Origin: Mycobacteriaceae bacterium
GTDB lineage: Bacteria; Actinomycetota; Actinomycetes; Mycobacteriales; Mycobacteriaceae
Assembly: GCA_019245755.1 (NCBI GenBank)
Contig: JAFARC010000052.1
Location: 39,427-103,426, forward strand
Reading direction: 5' to 3'
Length of the DNA stretch: 64,000 nt
How positions within the stretch are numbered: the first letter of the stretch is position 1; each line of letters starts with the position of its first letter. This document shows, one piece after another, positions 37,319-47,128 of this stretch. Both the position numbers and the translations under genes were made by a program. The notes under the pieces are model-generated. The model had not been told where the DNA came from and made no database searches. It saw only the letters and a list, made by a program, of their open reading frames with translations.

Positions 37319-37819
37319 TCAGTCGGTTGTGTGGACGAGCAGCACGTCGGTCTTCGCCCTGCGCAAGACGTTGCCGGGCACCGAGCCAAACCACTTTTCG
37401 CTGCGCGTGCTCAGTCCCACGTTGCCAACCACCAACAGATCGGCCTTAACCTCGTGGGCGAGGCGGAACAGCGCATGTACCGGATCACCCCGAATCGGTC
37501 GCGCCTCGATATCCTTCGCCCCAGCTGCCCTGGCCCGGTCGCGGGCCTCCCGCAGGATCGCATAGATGGCGGCCATCCCGTGCACCTTGTAGTCCCCCTC
37601 GCGCCCGAGAGTGACCTCGGCACGGCCATCAATCACACGATCCGGCCGGGCTGGTCTTCCCCAGCCTCCCTTATCTCCCTTCCCCAGATAAGACAAGTGC
37701 GCCATCGCGATGATCAACTTCGCATTATTTTCCGCGGCGAACGCGGCTGCGTGGTCCACCGCACGCAACGACGTGTCCGAACCATCGGTGCCGACCACCA
37801 GGGTCTGATAGGCGCTCAA
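37319..37819 (-). CDS. Universal stress protein (UspA fold)
   Basis: A 166-residue single Usp domain. It starts YQTLVVGTDGSDTSLRAVDH and ends with the ATP-binding signature VVGNVGLSTRSEKWFGSVPG, VLLVHTTD. ATP-binding mycobacterial Usp proteins respond to hypoxia and other stress. The start is TTG 37819 with GGGAGGG just upstream. The gene sits inside a decayed HNH gene on the same strand: its stop is in frame with and directly abuts the HNH C-terminal fragment. Visible AT-rich runs in and around it contrast with the flanking DNA, suggesting a recent arrival. Confidence 0.85.
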   Translation of the reverse strand: MSAYQTLVVGTDGSDTSLRAVDHAAAFAAENNAKLIIAMAHLSYLGKGDKGGWGRPARPDRVIDGRAEVTLGREGDYKVHGMAAIYAILREARDRARAAGAKDIEARPIRGDPVHALFRLAHEVKADLLVVGNVGLSTRSEKWFGSVPGNVLRRAKTDVLLVHTTD

Positions 37820-37938
37820 TTTCCCTCCCAGTTAAAGTCCGACGGCGGCTCAAGAACCCCGCAGTTTCCCCTCCCAGACGAAGACGAAATCGGTCATAAC
37901 CCCGTGCCCATGCGGCCTCCACAGTCGTGTGCCCTTTT

Positions 37939-38203
37939 TTATTTCTGGGTCAGTAAGTTGAGTATCGCACCGCCGATCAAGTGTTCTTTAGCCAAGAGCT
38001 GGTGCACACGGCACAGGCACTTCAGATTGGACGCGTGCGTCCGCCCACCGTCGGTGCGCGGGATGGTGTGATCGATGTCGCAATGAACGGCCGGTCTGTT
38101 GGCGCCTCCGCCCGGCCGGACGCGCGCCGATCTGGTCGATGAGCGTCCGCGACTGGGCCGTGTCGGGCGGCTCCCACGACGTCGCCAAACTTCTATCGAA
38201 CAT
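37939..38203 (-). pseudogene. N-terminal and HNH-core remnant of a DUF222/HNH nuclease
   Basis: From ATG 38203 (MFDRSLATSWEPPDT) the frame reads SRTLIDQIGARPAG, then a frameshift leads into the HNH core NRPAVHCDIDHTIPRTDGG, SNLKCLCRVHQLLAKEHL, ending at TAA 37941-37939. HCDIDH and LCRVHQLL are the HNH motif of the 13E12 family. The long DUF222 domain between start and HNH is deleted. The stretch 37820-37938 holds only the usp Shine-Dalgarno and no gene; 38204-38360 shows no gene. Confidence 0.7.
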
Positions 38204-38360
38204 AGGTTCGATTATGCCGATCGGGTCGGACATTGATGCTGTCAAAGCGGCCCACCACCCAGATCCGCGCGCGCCCTGAGCACGCGCCATTTTCGGCGCC
38301 TTTGTGCACCGGAATGAGTCAAGATTGGGGTGGAACGATCGTGCAAGCAGAGGACCCGTC

Positions 38361-38747
38361 ATGGCTACGAGTGTCAAGCAGTTAGTGGAAGCCGCGAACG
38401 CTGTCGTGCCGCGAATCACGGCAGCTCAGGCGCAAGAGCTGATTGAGAAGGGCGACGCCCTGGTTGTCGACGTGCGAGAAGCGTCCGAGGTGCAGCAGAG
38501 CGGCAAGGTCGCCGGCGCTGTGCACGTCCCGCGCGGAATGCTCGAGTTCGTGGCGGACCCGGCATCGCCGTACCACGACCCGCGTTTCGAGCAGGGCAAG
38601 ACGGTGGTCGTGTACTGCGCGTCGGGCGGACGCGCGGCTCTTGCCGGACAGGCGCTCGAGGAAATGGGCTACGGCGAGGTCTACAACCTTGGTGGGTTCA
38701 AGGACTGGGCGCACAGCGGCGGGGCGATCGACACGGCAGAGGCCTGA
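38361..38747 (+). CDS. Single-domain rhodanese
   Basis: A 128-residue rhodanese fold. The active-site loop is VVVYCASGGRAALAG (Cys near residue 82); LVVDVREASEV is the N-terminal signature. It would carry a persulfide for thiosulfate:acceptor sulfur transfer. ATG 38361 has GAGGA upstream. It converges on mnmA with 20 bases between; sulfur trafficking to the neighbouring cysteine desulfurase/MnmA pair is plausible but inferred from position only. Confidence 0.85.
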   Translation: MATSVKQLVEAANAVVPRITAAQAQELIEKGDALVVDVREASEVQQSGKVAGAVHVPRGMLEFVADPASPYHDPRFEQGKTVVVYCASGGRAALAGQALEEMGYGEVYNLGGFKDWAHSGGAIDTAEA

Positions 38748-38767
38748 ACCACGACCCGCCTGACGGG

Positions 38768-39832
38768 TTACGCGATTGTCGCGCTGCCGATCACCTCGTC
38801 GCCGCGCGGGTCCGGTCGGTACAACGCCATCGTCTGGCCCGGCGCCACGCCGCGCAGCGGGGTCCTGAGCCGGACGTGCACTCGGCCGCCGATCAGCTCG
38901 GCCACACCGTCGGCGAGCCCGCCGTGCGCACGCACCTGGACAACGCATTCCACCGGGCCGTCGGGCGCCGTCCCCGACGTGAACACCGGGTGCTCCCCAG
39001 TCAGCGACCACACCTGCAGATCGGCGGCGTCGCCGACGGTCACGGTGGCGGTCGCCGCGTCGATCGCGGTGACGTAGCGCGGCCGTCCGTCGGGCCCGGG
39101 CCCCGGGATGCCGAGGCCTTTGCGCTGTCCGATGGTGAAGTTGTGCACGCCGTCGTGCTCGGCCAACAAGGTGCCGCCGGCGTCGACGACGCCCCCCGGG
39201 CGCACACCGATGCGGGCACCCAGGAACGCCTGGGTGTCCCCGGACGGAATAAAACAGATGTCGTGGCTGTCCGGCTTGTCGGCAACCGCGAGGCCGCGCA
39301 CGGCGGCCTCGTCGCGGATCTGTGGCTTGGGCGTGTCACCGACCGGGAACAGCGCATGGCGCAGCTGCTCGGCGGTCAGCACGGCCAGCACGTAGGACTG
39401 GTCCTTGTCCCGGTCGAGCGCGCGGCGTAGCCGTCCGCCCGCCAAGCGCGCATAGTGGCCGGTGGCCACGGCGTCGAAGCCCAACACCAGCGCGCGGGCC
39501 GCCAGCGCGGAGAACTTGATCCGCTCATTGCAGCGCACGCACGGGTTGGGAGTCCGTCCGCGGGCATACGCGGAAACGAAGTCGTCGATCACACTCGCTT
39601 TGAACGGCTCGGCGAAATCCCAAACATAGAAAGGGATGCCGAGCACATCGGCAACCCGGCGGGCGTCGCCGGCGTCCTCCTTGGAGCAGCATCCCCGGGA
39701 ACCGCTGCGCAGCGTGCCGGGCGCCGGCGACAGCGCAAGGTGCACCCCGACGACGTCGTGGCCGGCGTCCACCATCCGGGCGGCGGCCACCGACGAATCC
39801 ACTCCACCGCTCATCGCGGCGAGAACCCTCAC
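38768..39832 (-). CDS. mnmA: tRNA 2-thiouridylase
   Basis: A 354-residue enzyme that thiolates the wobble uridine of tRNA-Lys, -Glu and -Gln using persulfide sulfur and ATP. The PP-loop [11 protein letters not shown] is at residues 6-16. The catalytic cysteines are in [12 protein letters not shown] (near 98) and [10 protein letters not shown] (near 190). GTG 39832 overlaps the upstream desulfurase stop by four bases, linking sulfur donor and acceptor in translation. Length matches the family. Confidence 0.95.
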   Translation of the reverse strand: MRVLAAMSGGVDSSVAAARMVDAGHDVVGVHLALSPAPGTLRSGSRGCCSKEDAGDARRVADVLGIPFYVWDFAEPFKASVIDDFVSAYARGRTPNPCVRCNERIKFSALAARALVLGFDAVATGHYARLAGGRLRRALDRDKDQSYVLAVLTAEQLRHALFPVGDTPKPQIRDEAAVRGLAVADKPDSHDICFIPSGDTQAFLGARIGVRPGGVVDAGGTLLAEHDGVHNFTIGQRKGLGIPGPGPDGRPRYVTAIDAATATVTVGDAADLQVWSLTGEHPVFTSGTAPDGPVECVVQVRAHGGLADGVAELIGGRVHVRLRTPLRGVAPGQTMALYRPDPRGDEVIGSATIA

Positions 39833-41025
39833 GACCGTCCCACCCCCGCGCTGGCCAGCGCCGCTTCGCGGGCCCGCGCGACAACGCCCGGCAGCACGTC
39901 GAGAACCGCGTCCACGTCGGCGGCCACGCTGGTGCGGCCCAGCGACAGCCGCAGCGAGCCGCGCGCATCGGCGGGGTCGGCACCCATCGCGAGCAACACG
40001 TGGCTCGGCTGCGCGACACCGGCGGTGCAGGCCGAACCGGTCGAGCACTCGACTCCGTGGGCGTCGAGCAGCATCAACAGCGAGTCGCCCTCGCACCCGG
40101 AGAACGTGAAGTGAGCATTGCCGGGCAGGCGCGCGTCCCGCGGCCCGTTGAGGTGAGTGTCCTCGATGCCGGTCAACACCCCGTCGATCAGGCGGTCACG
40201 CAGCTCGCGCAGTTTGGCGCCGTGCGTGTCCAGCCCGTCCACCGCGAGCCGCGTCGCCACCGCCATGCCCACCGCGGCGGCGACATCAGGTGTGCCGGAA
40301 CGCACGTCGCGTTCCTGGCCGCCCCCGTGCAGCAGCGGCACGCAGGCGGTGTCCCGCCGCAACAGCAGCGCGCCGACACCGGTCGGCCCACCGTACTTGT
40401 GCGCGGCCACGCTCATCGCCGACAACCCGCTGGCGGCGAACGACACCGGCAGCTGGCCGACGGCCTGGACCGCGTCGCTGTGCATCGGAACGTCGAAATC
40501 AGCTGCGACCGAGGCCAATTCGCCGATCGGTAGGATCGTGCCGACCTCGTTATTGGCCCACATCACCGAGACGAGCGCAACGTCGTCGTGCCGGCGCAGC
40601 GCATCTTTCAGCGCGGCCGGCGACACGGAGCCATCGCTGCCGGTGGGCAACCAGGTCACCTCGGCGCCCTCGTGCTCGGCGAGCCAGGACACCGCGTCGA
40701 GCACCGCATGATGCTCTACGGCGCTGGTCACGATCCGGTGACGGCGCGGGTCGGCGTCGCGGCGCGCCCAGAAAATGCCCTTGACCGCGAGGTTGTCGCT
40801 CTCGGTGCCGCCCGCGGTGAAGATGACCTCCGACGGTCGGGCACCGAGCTTTTCGGCCACCGTCTCGCGTGACTCCTCGACCTTTCGGCGCGCGACCCGA
40901 CCCGACGTATGCAGCGACGACGCGTTGCCGACCGTCGCCAGCACCGCCGTCATCGCCTCGATGGCAGCGGGATGCATCGGGGTGGTGGCGGCGTGATCCA
41001 GATAAACCGAACCGGCAGCACTCAT
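39829..41025 (-). CDS. iscS: Cysteine desulfurase (IscS/NifS type)
   Basis: A 398-residue PLP enzyme that mobilises sulfur from cysteine. [19 protein letters not shown] is at residues 7-25. The PLP lysine is in [11 protein letters not shown] near 208, and the persulfide cysteine in [15 protein letters not shown] near 335. It is coupled to mnmA by a GTGA overlap and probably supplies its sulfur; it corresponds to Rv3025c. ATG 41025. Confidence 0.94.
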   Translation of the reverse strand: MSAAGSVYLDHAATTPMHPAAIEAMTAVLATVGNASSLHTSGRVARRKVEESRETVAEKLGARPSEVIFTAGGTESDNLAVKGIFWARRDADPRRHRIVTSAVEHHAVLDAVSWLAEHEGAEVTWLPTGSDGSVSPAALKDALRRHDDVALVSVMWANNEVGTILPIGELASVAADFDVPMHSDAVQAVGQLPVSFAASGLSAMSVAAHKYGGPTGVGALLLRRDTACVPLLHGGGQERDVRSGTPDVAAAVGMAVATRLAVDGLDTHGAKLRELRDRLIDGVLTGIEDTHLNGPRDARLPGNAHFTFSGCEGDSLLMLLDAHGVECSTGSACTAGVAQPSHVLLAMGADPADARGSLRLSLGRTSVAADVDAVLDVLPGVVARAREAALASAGVGRS

Positions 41026-41071
41026 GGCCTGTCCAGGATAGCCGCCGCAATACGGCGCCCCGGGCGCCCGC

Positions 41072-41908
41072 TCAGGCCACCAGGACGAGCTGGTGCGCGC
41101 CGGGGCGGGCCACTGCGCCGTTACGCACCGCCATCTCGCACCGCCGAGACAGGTCCCGCCGGTCGTCGCCGGGCAGCTGCAGCGGCTCCACCCGGACGTG
41201 CGCGACGGTCACCCTGGCGGTCACGACCCGGCGGAAGGACCGGCCGAGCGTGTCGTCGCCGATGTAGGCCGGCAGCGTCGACGGCCTGCCGTCCCGGTGG
41301 TGGTAGGTCAACCTCAGCGGCTGGACGGGGCGGCCGGCGTCGATGGCGGCCTGAAACAGCGCGGGCCGAAACGGCCCGTGGGCCAGCCCGCACCAGGTGG
41401 TGCCCTCGGGGAACGCCACCACCGTCTTCCCGGAGCGCAACCGCTCGGCCACCGCGCGCACCACATCGGGCAGCCGGCGCAGGTTGGTCCGCTCGATCGG
41501 GATGACCCGCAGCAGGCGGGCCACCTGCCCGAGCCCCAACCAGTTGACCAGTTCGGCCTTGGCGACAAAGGTGCCCGGCAGCACCGCACCGATGACCAGC
41601 ACGTCGACCCAGGACATGTGCGAGCTCACCACGAGCACGCCGGGCAGATTACGAATCGGCCCGCCCGACTTGGTGATTCGCACGCCCAGGCAGCGCAGCA
41701 GGAACCGGCAGTACGTCCGCTGGACCCGGGACTGGCCGGGCAGCGGCACCGCCAGCATCGGCATGGCCGGCACCAGCATCAGCGCCAGCAGGCTGCGGTA
41801 GGTGGCGCGCCAGATCCGCAGCAGTCGGCCGACGCCGCCCGCGGGTTGGACCCGCACGCAGCTGGCGTCACAGGAGGCGTTCGGCAACCAGGCGTGCGCG
41901 ACGGTCAC
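41072..41908 (-). CDS. PlsC-type 1-acyl-glycerol-phosphate acyltransferase-like protein
   Basis: A 278-residue membrane-associated acyltransferase. A hydrophobic N-terminal segment ([20 protein letters not shown]) precedes the H(x4)D motif [10 protein letters not shown] near residue 97 and [11 protein letters not shown] near 165. The family acylates lysophosphatidate or related lipids. Starts at GTG 41908, overlapping the stop of the upstream GNAT gene by four bases. The pair resembles the OlsA/OlsB arrangement of ornithine-lipid synthesis; this is suggestive only. Confidence 0.8.
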   Translation of the reverse strand: MTVAHAWLPNASCDASCVRVQPAGGVGRLLRIWRATYRSLLALMLVPAMPMLAVPLPGQSRVQRTYCRFLLRCLGVRITKSGGPIRNLPGVLVVSSHMSWVDVLVIGAVLPGTFVAKAELVNWLGLGQVARLLRVIPIERTNLRRLPDVVRAVAERLRSGKTVVAFPEGTTWCGLAHGPFRPALFQAAIDAGRPVQPLRLTYHHRDGRPSTLPAYIGDDTLGRSFRRVVTARVTVAHVRVEPLQLPGDDRRDLSRRCEMAVRNGAVARPGAHQLVLVA

Positions 41909-42729
41909 GACGCGATCCCGTCGGCCAGCTCGCCCGCCGCTGCGACCGAGCGCAGCCGCTTCAGGTATCGGGTGTCGGCCTGACGTTTGTCCAGGAGCGC
42001 CAGGAAGTCCGCGACACCGAAGTCGGGGTCATGGGCCGGCTCGCCGCACACCTGCGCACCCAGCCGCAGGTAGCCGCGCATCAACGGCGGCACGTTGACC
42101 CGGGCCGGCGGCGCGATGTCGTCGAGCGGCCTGCCGTCGAGCACCACCGGCCGGAGCGGCCGCACCGTGTACGGCGCCGGGTGGCGCCGCAGCACGAAGT
42201 CCCGGACGCCGCGGACCTGGCTGCCCGGGACCTCGCCCGGATGGGGGTGAATCGGCACGGACACGCAGCCGGTGACGTAGTCGTAGCCGCAGCGGTCCAG
42301 ATAGGCCAGGATCCCCGCCCACATCAGCAGCACGACCGCGCCGTTGCGGTGGTCGGGGCGGACCACCGCCCGGCCCATCTCCACCAGCGACGGGCGCAGG
42401 ACGTCCAATTCCGAGACATCGAACTCGGTGGCGGTGTAGAGCCCGCCGGCCGCAACGGCGCCGTGCGGCGGCAGCATCCGGTAGCAGCCGACGAGTTCGC
42501 CGGAGGCGTCCTCGCGCACCAGCAGGTGGTCGCAGTGTTCGTCGAAGCGGTCGGCGTCACGCTGGTCGACCAGGCCGGTCAGCGCGTAGCCCGGCTCGGA
42601 GATGAACACGTCGTAGCGCAGCCGCTGCGCTTGGGCCACCAGGGCGGCGTCGGTCGACAGCAGCAGCGTGTATCTGGGTGCCGTGGCCGTCGGTTGATCG
42701 GCGGCCAGCAGGACAGATGCGGTGCTCAT
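41905..42729 (-). CDS. OlsB-like GNAT N-acyltransferase (hemolysin-like family)
   Basis: A 274-residue GNAT-fold protein. [19 protein letters not shown] is near residue 33. The core [22 protein letters not shown] near 117 matches the ornithine/lysine N-acyltransferase group (COG3176). It may transfer a 3-hydroxyacyl group from ACP to an amino acid. ATG 42729 is preferred; ATG 42753 has its GGAG directly adjacent and is unlikely. Coupled to the PlsC-type gene. Matches Rv3027c in position. Confidence 0.75.
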   Translation of the reverse strand: MSTASVLLAADQPTATAPRYTLLLSTDAALVAQAQRLRYDVFISEPGYALTGLVDQRDADRFDEHCDHLLVREDASGELVGCYRMLPPHGAVAAGGLYTATEFDVSELDVLRPSLVEMGRAVVRPDHRNGAVVLLMWAGILAYLDRCGYDYVTGCVSVPIHPHPGEVPGSQVRGVRDFVLRRHPAPYTVRPLRPVVLDGRPLDDIAPPARVNVPPLMRGYLRLGAQVCGEPAHDPDFGVADFLALLDKRQADTRYLKRLRSVAAAGELADGIAS

Positions 42730-42823
42730 GGCGTCACCGTCGCCGAGTCGCATCTCCGGACGGCATCGTGGGCGTGACGTGTCCGTGCACGCTAAATGAC
42801 GAATTGGGCGCGCGGCCCCGGCA

Positions 42824-43780
42824 TCAGCCCTTGCGGGCCTTCACGGCCTCCGTGAGTTGCGGCGCCACCTTGAACAGGTCGCCCACGATGCCGAAGTCGG
42901 AGATCTCGAAGATCGGGGCCTCCTCGTCCTTGTTGACCGCGACGATGGTCTTGCTGGTCTGCATCCCGGCGCGGTGCTGGATCGCCCCGGAGATGCCCAG
43001 CGCGATGTAAAGCTGCGGCGACACCGTTTTGCCGGTCTGGCCCACCTGGAACTGGCCCGGGTAGTAGCCGGAGTCCACCGCGGCGCGCGAGGCACCGACG
43101 GCCGCACCCAGCGAGTCCGCCAATTCCTCGACGACGTGGAAGTTTTCGGCACTGCCGACGCCGCGACCGCCCGCGACGACGATCGTGGCCTCCGTCAGCT
43201 CGGGCCGGTCGCCGCCCACCGCGGGCTGGCGGCCGGTGACCCTGGTCGCGTTCTCCGGCGGCTGCGGCACCTCGACGTTGACGACCTCACCCGCACCCCC
43301 GGTGGGCTGCGCCTCGATGGCGCCGGGGCGCACCGTGACCACCGCGACGTTGCCGTTGATCTGCGATTCGACGGTGTACGCGCCGCCGAAAATGGAGTGC
43401 ACGGCCTTGGCGCCCTCCTGGACGTCGACGGCGTCGGACAGCAGCCCGGTGCCCAGCCGCGCAGCCAGCCGGCCGGCGATCTCCTTGCCGTCGGCGCTGG
43501 CGGGCAGCAGCACGCCGGCGGCCCCGGCCGACTCGACCAGCGAGGCCAGCACGTCGATCTGCGGGACCAGCAGGTAGTCGTCGACGAAGTCGGCCTCGGC
43601 GACGTAGATCTTCGCCGCGCCAGCGGCCTTCAGACCGTCGACCATCGACTCGGCCGTGCCGGGCGTTGCCACCACGACCGCGGACGGCTCACCCAACGCC
43701 CTTGCCGCGGTGAGCAACTCCGAGGTCACTTTCTTCGGCGCGCCCTCGGCGTAATCAACAAGTACGAGTACTTCTGCCAT
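42824..43780 (-). CDS. etfA: Electron transfer flavoprotein alpha subunit
   Basis: A 318-residue FAD-binding subunit. The C-terminal FAD signature is recognisable in [20 protein letters not shown] and [20 protein letters not shown] near residues 255-290. With EtfB it passes electrons from acyl-CoA dehydrogenases to the respiratory chain. ATG 43780; 18 bases after the etfB stop, so one operon. Confidence 0.96.
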   Translation of the reverse strand: MAEVLVLVDYAEGAPKKVTSELLTAARALGEPSAVVVATPGTAESMVDGLKAAGAAKIYVAEADFVDDYLLVPQIDVLASLVESAGAAGVLLPASADGKEIAGRLAARLGTGLLSDAVDVQEGAKAVHSIFGGAYTVESQINGNVAVVTVRPGAIEAQPTGGAGEVVNVEVPQPPENATRVTGRQPAVGGDRPELTEATIVVAGGRGVGSAENFHVVEELADSLGAAVGASRAAVDSGYYPGQFQVGQTGKTVSPQLYIALGISGAIQHRAGMQTSKTIVAVNKDEEAPIFEISDFGIVGDLFKVAPQLTEAVKARKG

Positions 43781-43798
43781 GCGTGTGTGTCGCCTTCT

Positions 43799-44599
43799 CT
43801 AAATGATCTTCTGCGAAACCAGGTACTGGGCGATCTTGCTGCCGCCCTCGCCGTCGTCCTCGACCTTCTCGCCCGCGGTCTTGGGGGGCTTCGGGCTCGA
43901 CGAGAGCACCTTCGAACCGGCATTGGCGAGGCCGACCTCATCGGCTTCCACCCCGATCTCGGCGAGGGTCAGCGTCGTTACTTCTTTCTTCTTGGCGGCC
44001 ATGATGCCCTTGAACGACGGGAACCGCGGTTCGTTAATTTTCTCTGTGACACTGACGACGGCCGGCAGGGACGCCGCCAACGTGAACAGGCCGTCATCGG
44101 TCTCACGTTCCCCGGTGACCTTGCCGCCCTCGACCGACAACTTCCGCACGTGGGTCAGCTGCGGCAACCCGAGGTACTCGGCGATGATCGCCGGCACAGA
44201 ACCGGTGGTGCCATCGGTGGCCTCATTGCCGGCGATGACCAACTCGGTGCCCTCGATCGTGCCCAGCGCGCGGGCCAGTGCCCATGCCGTCTGCACCGCG
44301 CAGCTGCCGCGCATGCCGTCGTCGAGCAGGTGAACGGCCTTATCGGCGCCCATCGACAGCGCCTTGCGGATGGCCTCGGTGGCGCGCCCCGGCCCGGCGG
44401 TGAGCACCGTCACCGTGCTCTGTGTCCCGTCGGCCGCCTCTTTCTCCTTGATCAGGAGCGCCTCTTCGACCGCCCGCTCATTGATCTCGTCGAGCACGGC
44501 GTCGGCGGCCTCGCGGTCGAGCGTGTAGTCGTCTTCGGACAACTTTCGCTCCGACCAGGTATCCGGGACCTGTTTGATCAGGACCACGATGTTCGTCAT
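43799..44599 (-). CDS. etfB: Electron transfer flavoprotein beta subunit
   Basis: A 266-residue AMP-binding subunit of ETF. N-terminus MTNIVVLIKQVPDTWSERKL; LVIAGNEATDGTTGSVPAII near 125 and the C-terminal LTLAEIG region typical of the family. ATG 44599 has GAGGAGG upstream. A near-perfect 16-base palindrome lies 72 bases before the start and could bind a fatty-acid-responsive repressor. Confidence 0.96.
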   Translation of the reverse strand: MTNIVVLIKQVPDTWSERKLSEDDYTLDREAADAVLDEINERAVEEALLIKEKEAADGTQSTVTVLTAGPGRATEAIRKALSMGADKAVHLLDDGMRGSCAVQTAWALARALGTIEGTELVIAGNEATDGTTGSVPAIIAEYLGLPQLTHVRKLSVEGGKVTGERETDDGLFTLAASLPAVVSVTEKINEPRFPSFKGIMAAKKKEVTTLTLAEIGVEADEVGLANAGSKVLSSSPKPPKTAGEKVEDDGEGGSKIAQYLVSQKII

Positions 44600-44670
44600 G
44601 GGTCCGTTCGACCTCCTCAAAATGGCCGGGCGGCCCCGGCCAGAAATTTCACGATTCGCCCACACGCCAT

Positions 44671-44686
44671 GTTACTCGCGGGTAAC
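44671..44686. promoter_or_regulatory. Palindromic operator candidate upstream of etfBA
   Basis: GTTACTCGCGGGTAAC is a 16-base inverted repeat with only one mismatched pair. It overlaps TAACAT, a TANNNT -10 candidate on the minus strand (44674-44669), so a bound protein could block etfB transcription. The shape suits a TetR-type dimer. The binding protein is not identifiable here. Confidence 0.5.
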
Positions 44687-44792
44687 TTTGCGTGGTTCGC
44701 CCGTACACCATAGCCGGTGCGTCCTGGGCTGCTGCCGGCCTGTTGCCCACAACGGTTCGCCGACCGGCCGATCCGGGTTAGCCTGCGTTGCA

Positions 44793-45578
44793 ATGAGCGC
44801 ATTTCTCACCGACGGTCCAGCAGGCAGGCCGGCGGCGCTGGCCCTCACCGGCGAGCGCACGGTTCCCGGGCTGGACGCCGAAAACTACTGGTTCCGCCGC
44901 CATGAGGTGGTCTATCACCGCCTGGCAGGGCACTGCGCGGGCCGCGACGTGCTGGAGGCCGGCTGCGGCGAGGGGTACGGCGCCGACCTGATCGCCGGGG
45001 TGGCCCGCCGGGTGATCGCCGTGGACTACGACTCGCAGGCCGTCAACCATGTCCGGGTGTGCTACCCGAAAGTCGACGTCCGACAAGCCAATCTGGCGCA
45101 GCTGCCGCTCGCGGAGGGATCGGTCGACGTGGTGGTGAACTTCCAGGTGATCGAGCACCTTTGGGACCAGCCGCAGTTCATCGCCGAATGCGCACGGGTG
45201 CTGGGCCCCACCGGCCTGCTGATGGTGTCCACCCCGAACCGGATCACGTTCTCCCCCGGCCGCGACACCCCGATCAACCCTTTCCACACCCGCGAACTGG
45301 ACGCCGACGAACTCACCGAGCTGCTGGTCGGCGGGGGTTTTCGGGTCACGGCGATGAGCGGGGTGTTCCACGGGCCAGCGCTGGCGGCGCTGGACGCCAA
45401 GCACGGCGGGTCGATCATCGACGCGCAGATCGCACGGGCGCTGGCCGACGCGCCGTGGCCGCCGGAGCTGCTGGCCGACGTGGCCGCGGTGACGATCGAC
45501 GACTTCGATCTGGTGGCCGCCCAGGAGCGCGACATCGACGGCAGCCTCGACCTCGTGGCGATCGCGGAGCGCCGGTGA
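44793..45578 (+). CDS. SAM-dependent methyltransferase of the MGLP cluster
   Basis: A 261-residue class I methyltransferase (Rv3030-like). The SAM motif DVLEAGCGEGYGADLIAG is near residue 51, then VIAVDYDSQAV and VVVNFQVIEHLWDQP. From context it probably methylates methylglucose lipopolysaccharide or a precursor. ATG 44793 lies eight bases after TAGCCT (44779-44784), implying a leaderless or near-leaderless mRNA. Its stop overlaps the next gene's GTG (GTGA), forming a three-gene coupled unit. Confidence 0.8.
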   Translation: MSAFLTDGPAGRPAALALTGERTVPGLDAENYWFRRHEVVYHRLAGHCAGRDVLEAGCGEGYGADLIAGVARRVIAVDYDSQAVNHVRVCYPKVDVRQANLAQLPLAEGSVDVVVNFQVIEHLWDQPQFIAECARVLGPTGLLMVSTPNRITFSPGRDTPINPFHTRELDADELTELLVGGGFRVTAMSGVFHGPALAALDAKHGGSIIDAQIARALADAPWPPELLADVAAVTIDDFDLVAAQERDIDGSLDLVAIAERR

Positions 45579-47128
45579 GCGGCGCTGCAGCTCTGCGCGC
45601 AAGCGGCTCGGCGCCGGGGCTGTTCACCCTCGTTCTGCACACCCACCTGCCCTGGCTGGCCCACCACGGCCGCTGGCCGGTCGGCGAGGAATGGCTCTAT
45701 CAGTCCTGGTCGGCGGCGTACCTGCCGCTGCTGCGGGTGCTGCGCAGGCTCGCGGCGGAGGACCGACGCGGCTTGGTCACGCTGGGCATCACCCCGGTTG
45801 TCGCCGCCCAGCTCGACGACCCGTACTGCTTGGACGGCGTGCAGCACTGGCTGGCCAACTGGCAACTGCGTGCGCTGGAGGCGGCCACCCGGGCGGCGAA
45901 CCCGCAGCCGCTGCGGCAGTTGGGGGTTCGCGAATACGCCGAGGCCGGCCAGGCGCTCGACGAGTTCGCGGCGCTGTGGCGCCACGGGGCCAGCCCGCTG
46001 CTGCGGGAGCTGATCGACGCCGAAACGATCGAGCTTCTCGGCGGCCCACTGGCCCACCCGTTCCAGCCGCTGCTGCACCCGCGGCTGCGCGAGTTCGCGC
46101 TGCGGGAGGGCCTGGCCGACGCGCAGCAGCGGTTTGCCCACGCCCCGGCGGGCATCTGGGCGCCGGAATGCGCCTACGCGCCCGGGATGGAGCACGACTA
46201 TGCCGCCGCGGGGGTGGGCCATTTCATGGTGGACGGGCCGTCGCTGCACGGCGACACCGCGCTGGGCCGCCCGGTCGCCGACTCGCGGGTGGTCGTGTTC
46301 GGCCGCGACCTTCAGGTCAGCTACCGGGTGTGGTCGCCGAAGTCCGGCTATCCGGGCCACGCCGCCTACCGGGACTTCCACACCTACGATCACCACACCG
46401 GGCTGAAACCGGCCCGGGTCACCGGCCGCAACGTGCCGTCGGAGCAGAAGGCGCCCTACGATCCGGGGCGAGCCGAGCGCGCCGTCGACGGCCACGTCGC
46501 CGATTTCGTTGACGTCGTCCGGCAGCGCCTGGCGGCCGAATCGGAGCGCCTGGGCCGACCGGCGCATGTCATCGCCGCGTTCGACACCGAGTTGTTCGGC
46601 CACTGGTGGTACGAGGGCCCGGCATGGCTGGAGCGCGTGCTGCGGGCACTGCCTGCCGCCGGGGTGCGGGTCGGCACCCTGGCCGACGCCGCCGCCGGCG
46701 GGTTTGTCGGCTCGGGGGTCGAGCTGCCGCCCAGCTCGTGGGGTTCGGGCAAGGACTGGCAGGTGTGGGCCGGGGCTAAAGTGGCCGACCTGGTGCAGCT
46801 GAACACCGAGGTGGTGGACACCGCGCTGGCCACCGTGGACAAGGCGCTGGCTGAAACCGGCGCCGCCACCGCCCGCGACTTCGTCGCCGACCAGATCCTG
46901 CGCGAAACACTGCTCACGGTGTCCAGCGACTGGCCGTTCATGGTGAGCAAGGACTCGGCGGCCGACTACGCGCGGTACCGGGCACACCTGCACGCCCATG
47001 CGACGCGCGAGATCGCCGCCGCGCTGGCATCCGGTCACCGCGAGACCGCCCAGCGGCTGGCCGACGGATGGAACCGGGCCGACGGCCTGTTCGGTGCCCT
47101 GGACGCCAGGAGGTTGCCGCGCCCGTGA
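45575..47128 (+). CDS. GH57 alpha-1,4-glucan branching enzyme
   Basis: A 517-residue glycoside hydrolase family 57 protein (Rv3031-like). Conserved regions: LHTHLPWLAHHGRWPVGEEW at the N-terminus, catalytic Glu in GIWAPECAYAPG near residue 193, acid Asp in AFDTELFGHWWYEGP near 334. It introduces alpha-1,6 branches into 6-O-methylglucose lipopolysaccharide, by analogy to the M. tuberculosis cluster. GTG 45575 overlaps the previous stop, and its own stop overlaps the next GTG by four bases. Confidence 0.88.
   Translation: MSGAAALRASGSAPGLFTLVLHTHLPWLAHHGRWPVGEEWLYQSWSAAYLPLLRVLRRLAAEDRRGLVTLGITPVVAAQLDDPYCLDGVQHWLANWQLRALEAATRAANPQPLRQLGVREYAEAGQALDEFAALWRHGASPLLRELIDAETIELLGGPLAHPFQPLLHPRLREFALREGLADAQQRFAHAPAGIWAPECAYAPGMEHDYAAAGVGHFMVDGPSLHGDTALGRPVADSRVVVFGRDLQVSYRVWSPKSGYPGHAAYRDFHTYDHHTGLKPARVTGRNVPSEQKAPYDPGRAERAVDGHVADFVDVVRQRLAAESERLGRPAHVIAAFDTELFGHWWYEGPAWLERVLRALPAAGVRVGTLADAAAGGFVGSGVELPPSSWGSGKDWQVWAGAKVADLVQLNTEVVDTALATVDKALAETGAATARDFVADQILRETLLTVSSDWPFMVSKDSAADYARYRAHLHAHATREIAAALASGHRETAQRLADGWNRADGLFGALDARRLPRP

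Noticed and set aside
37725..37922. Short frame upstream of usp
   Set aside because: Overlaps the usp start in another frame; no family resemblance and no better Shine-Dalgarno.
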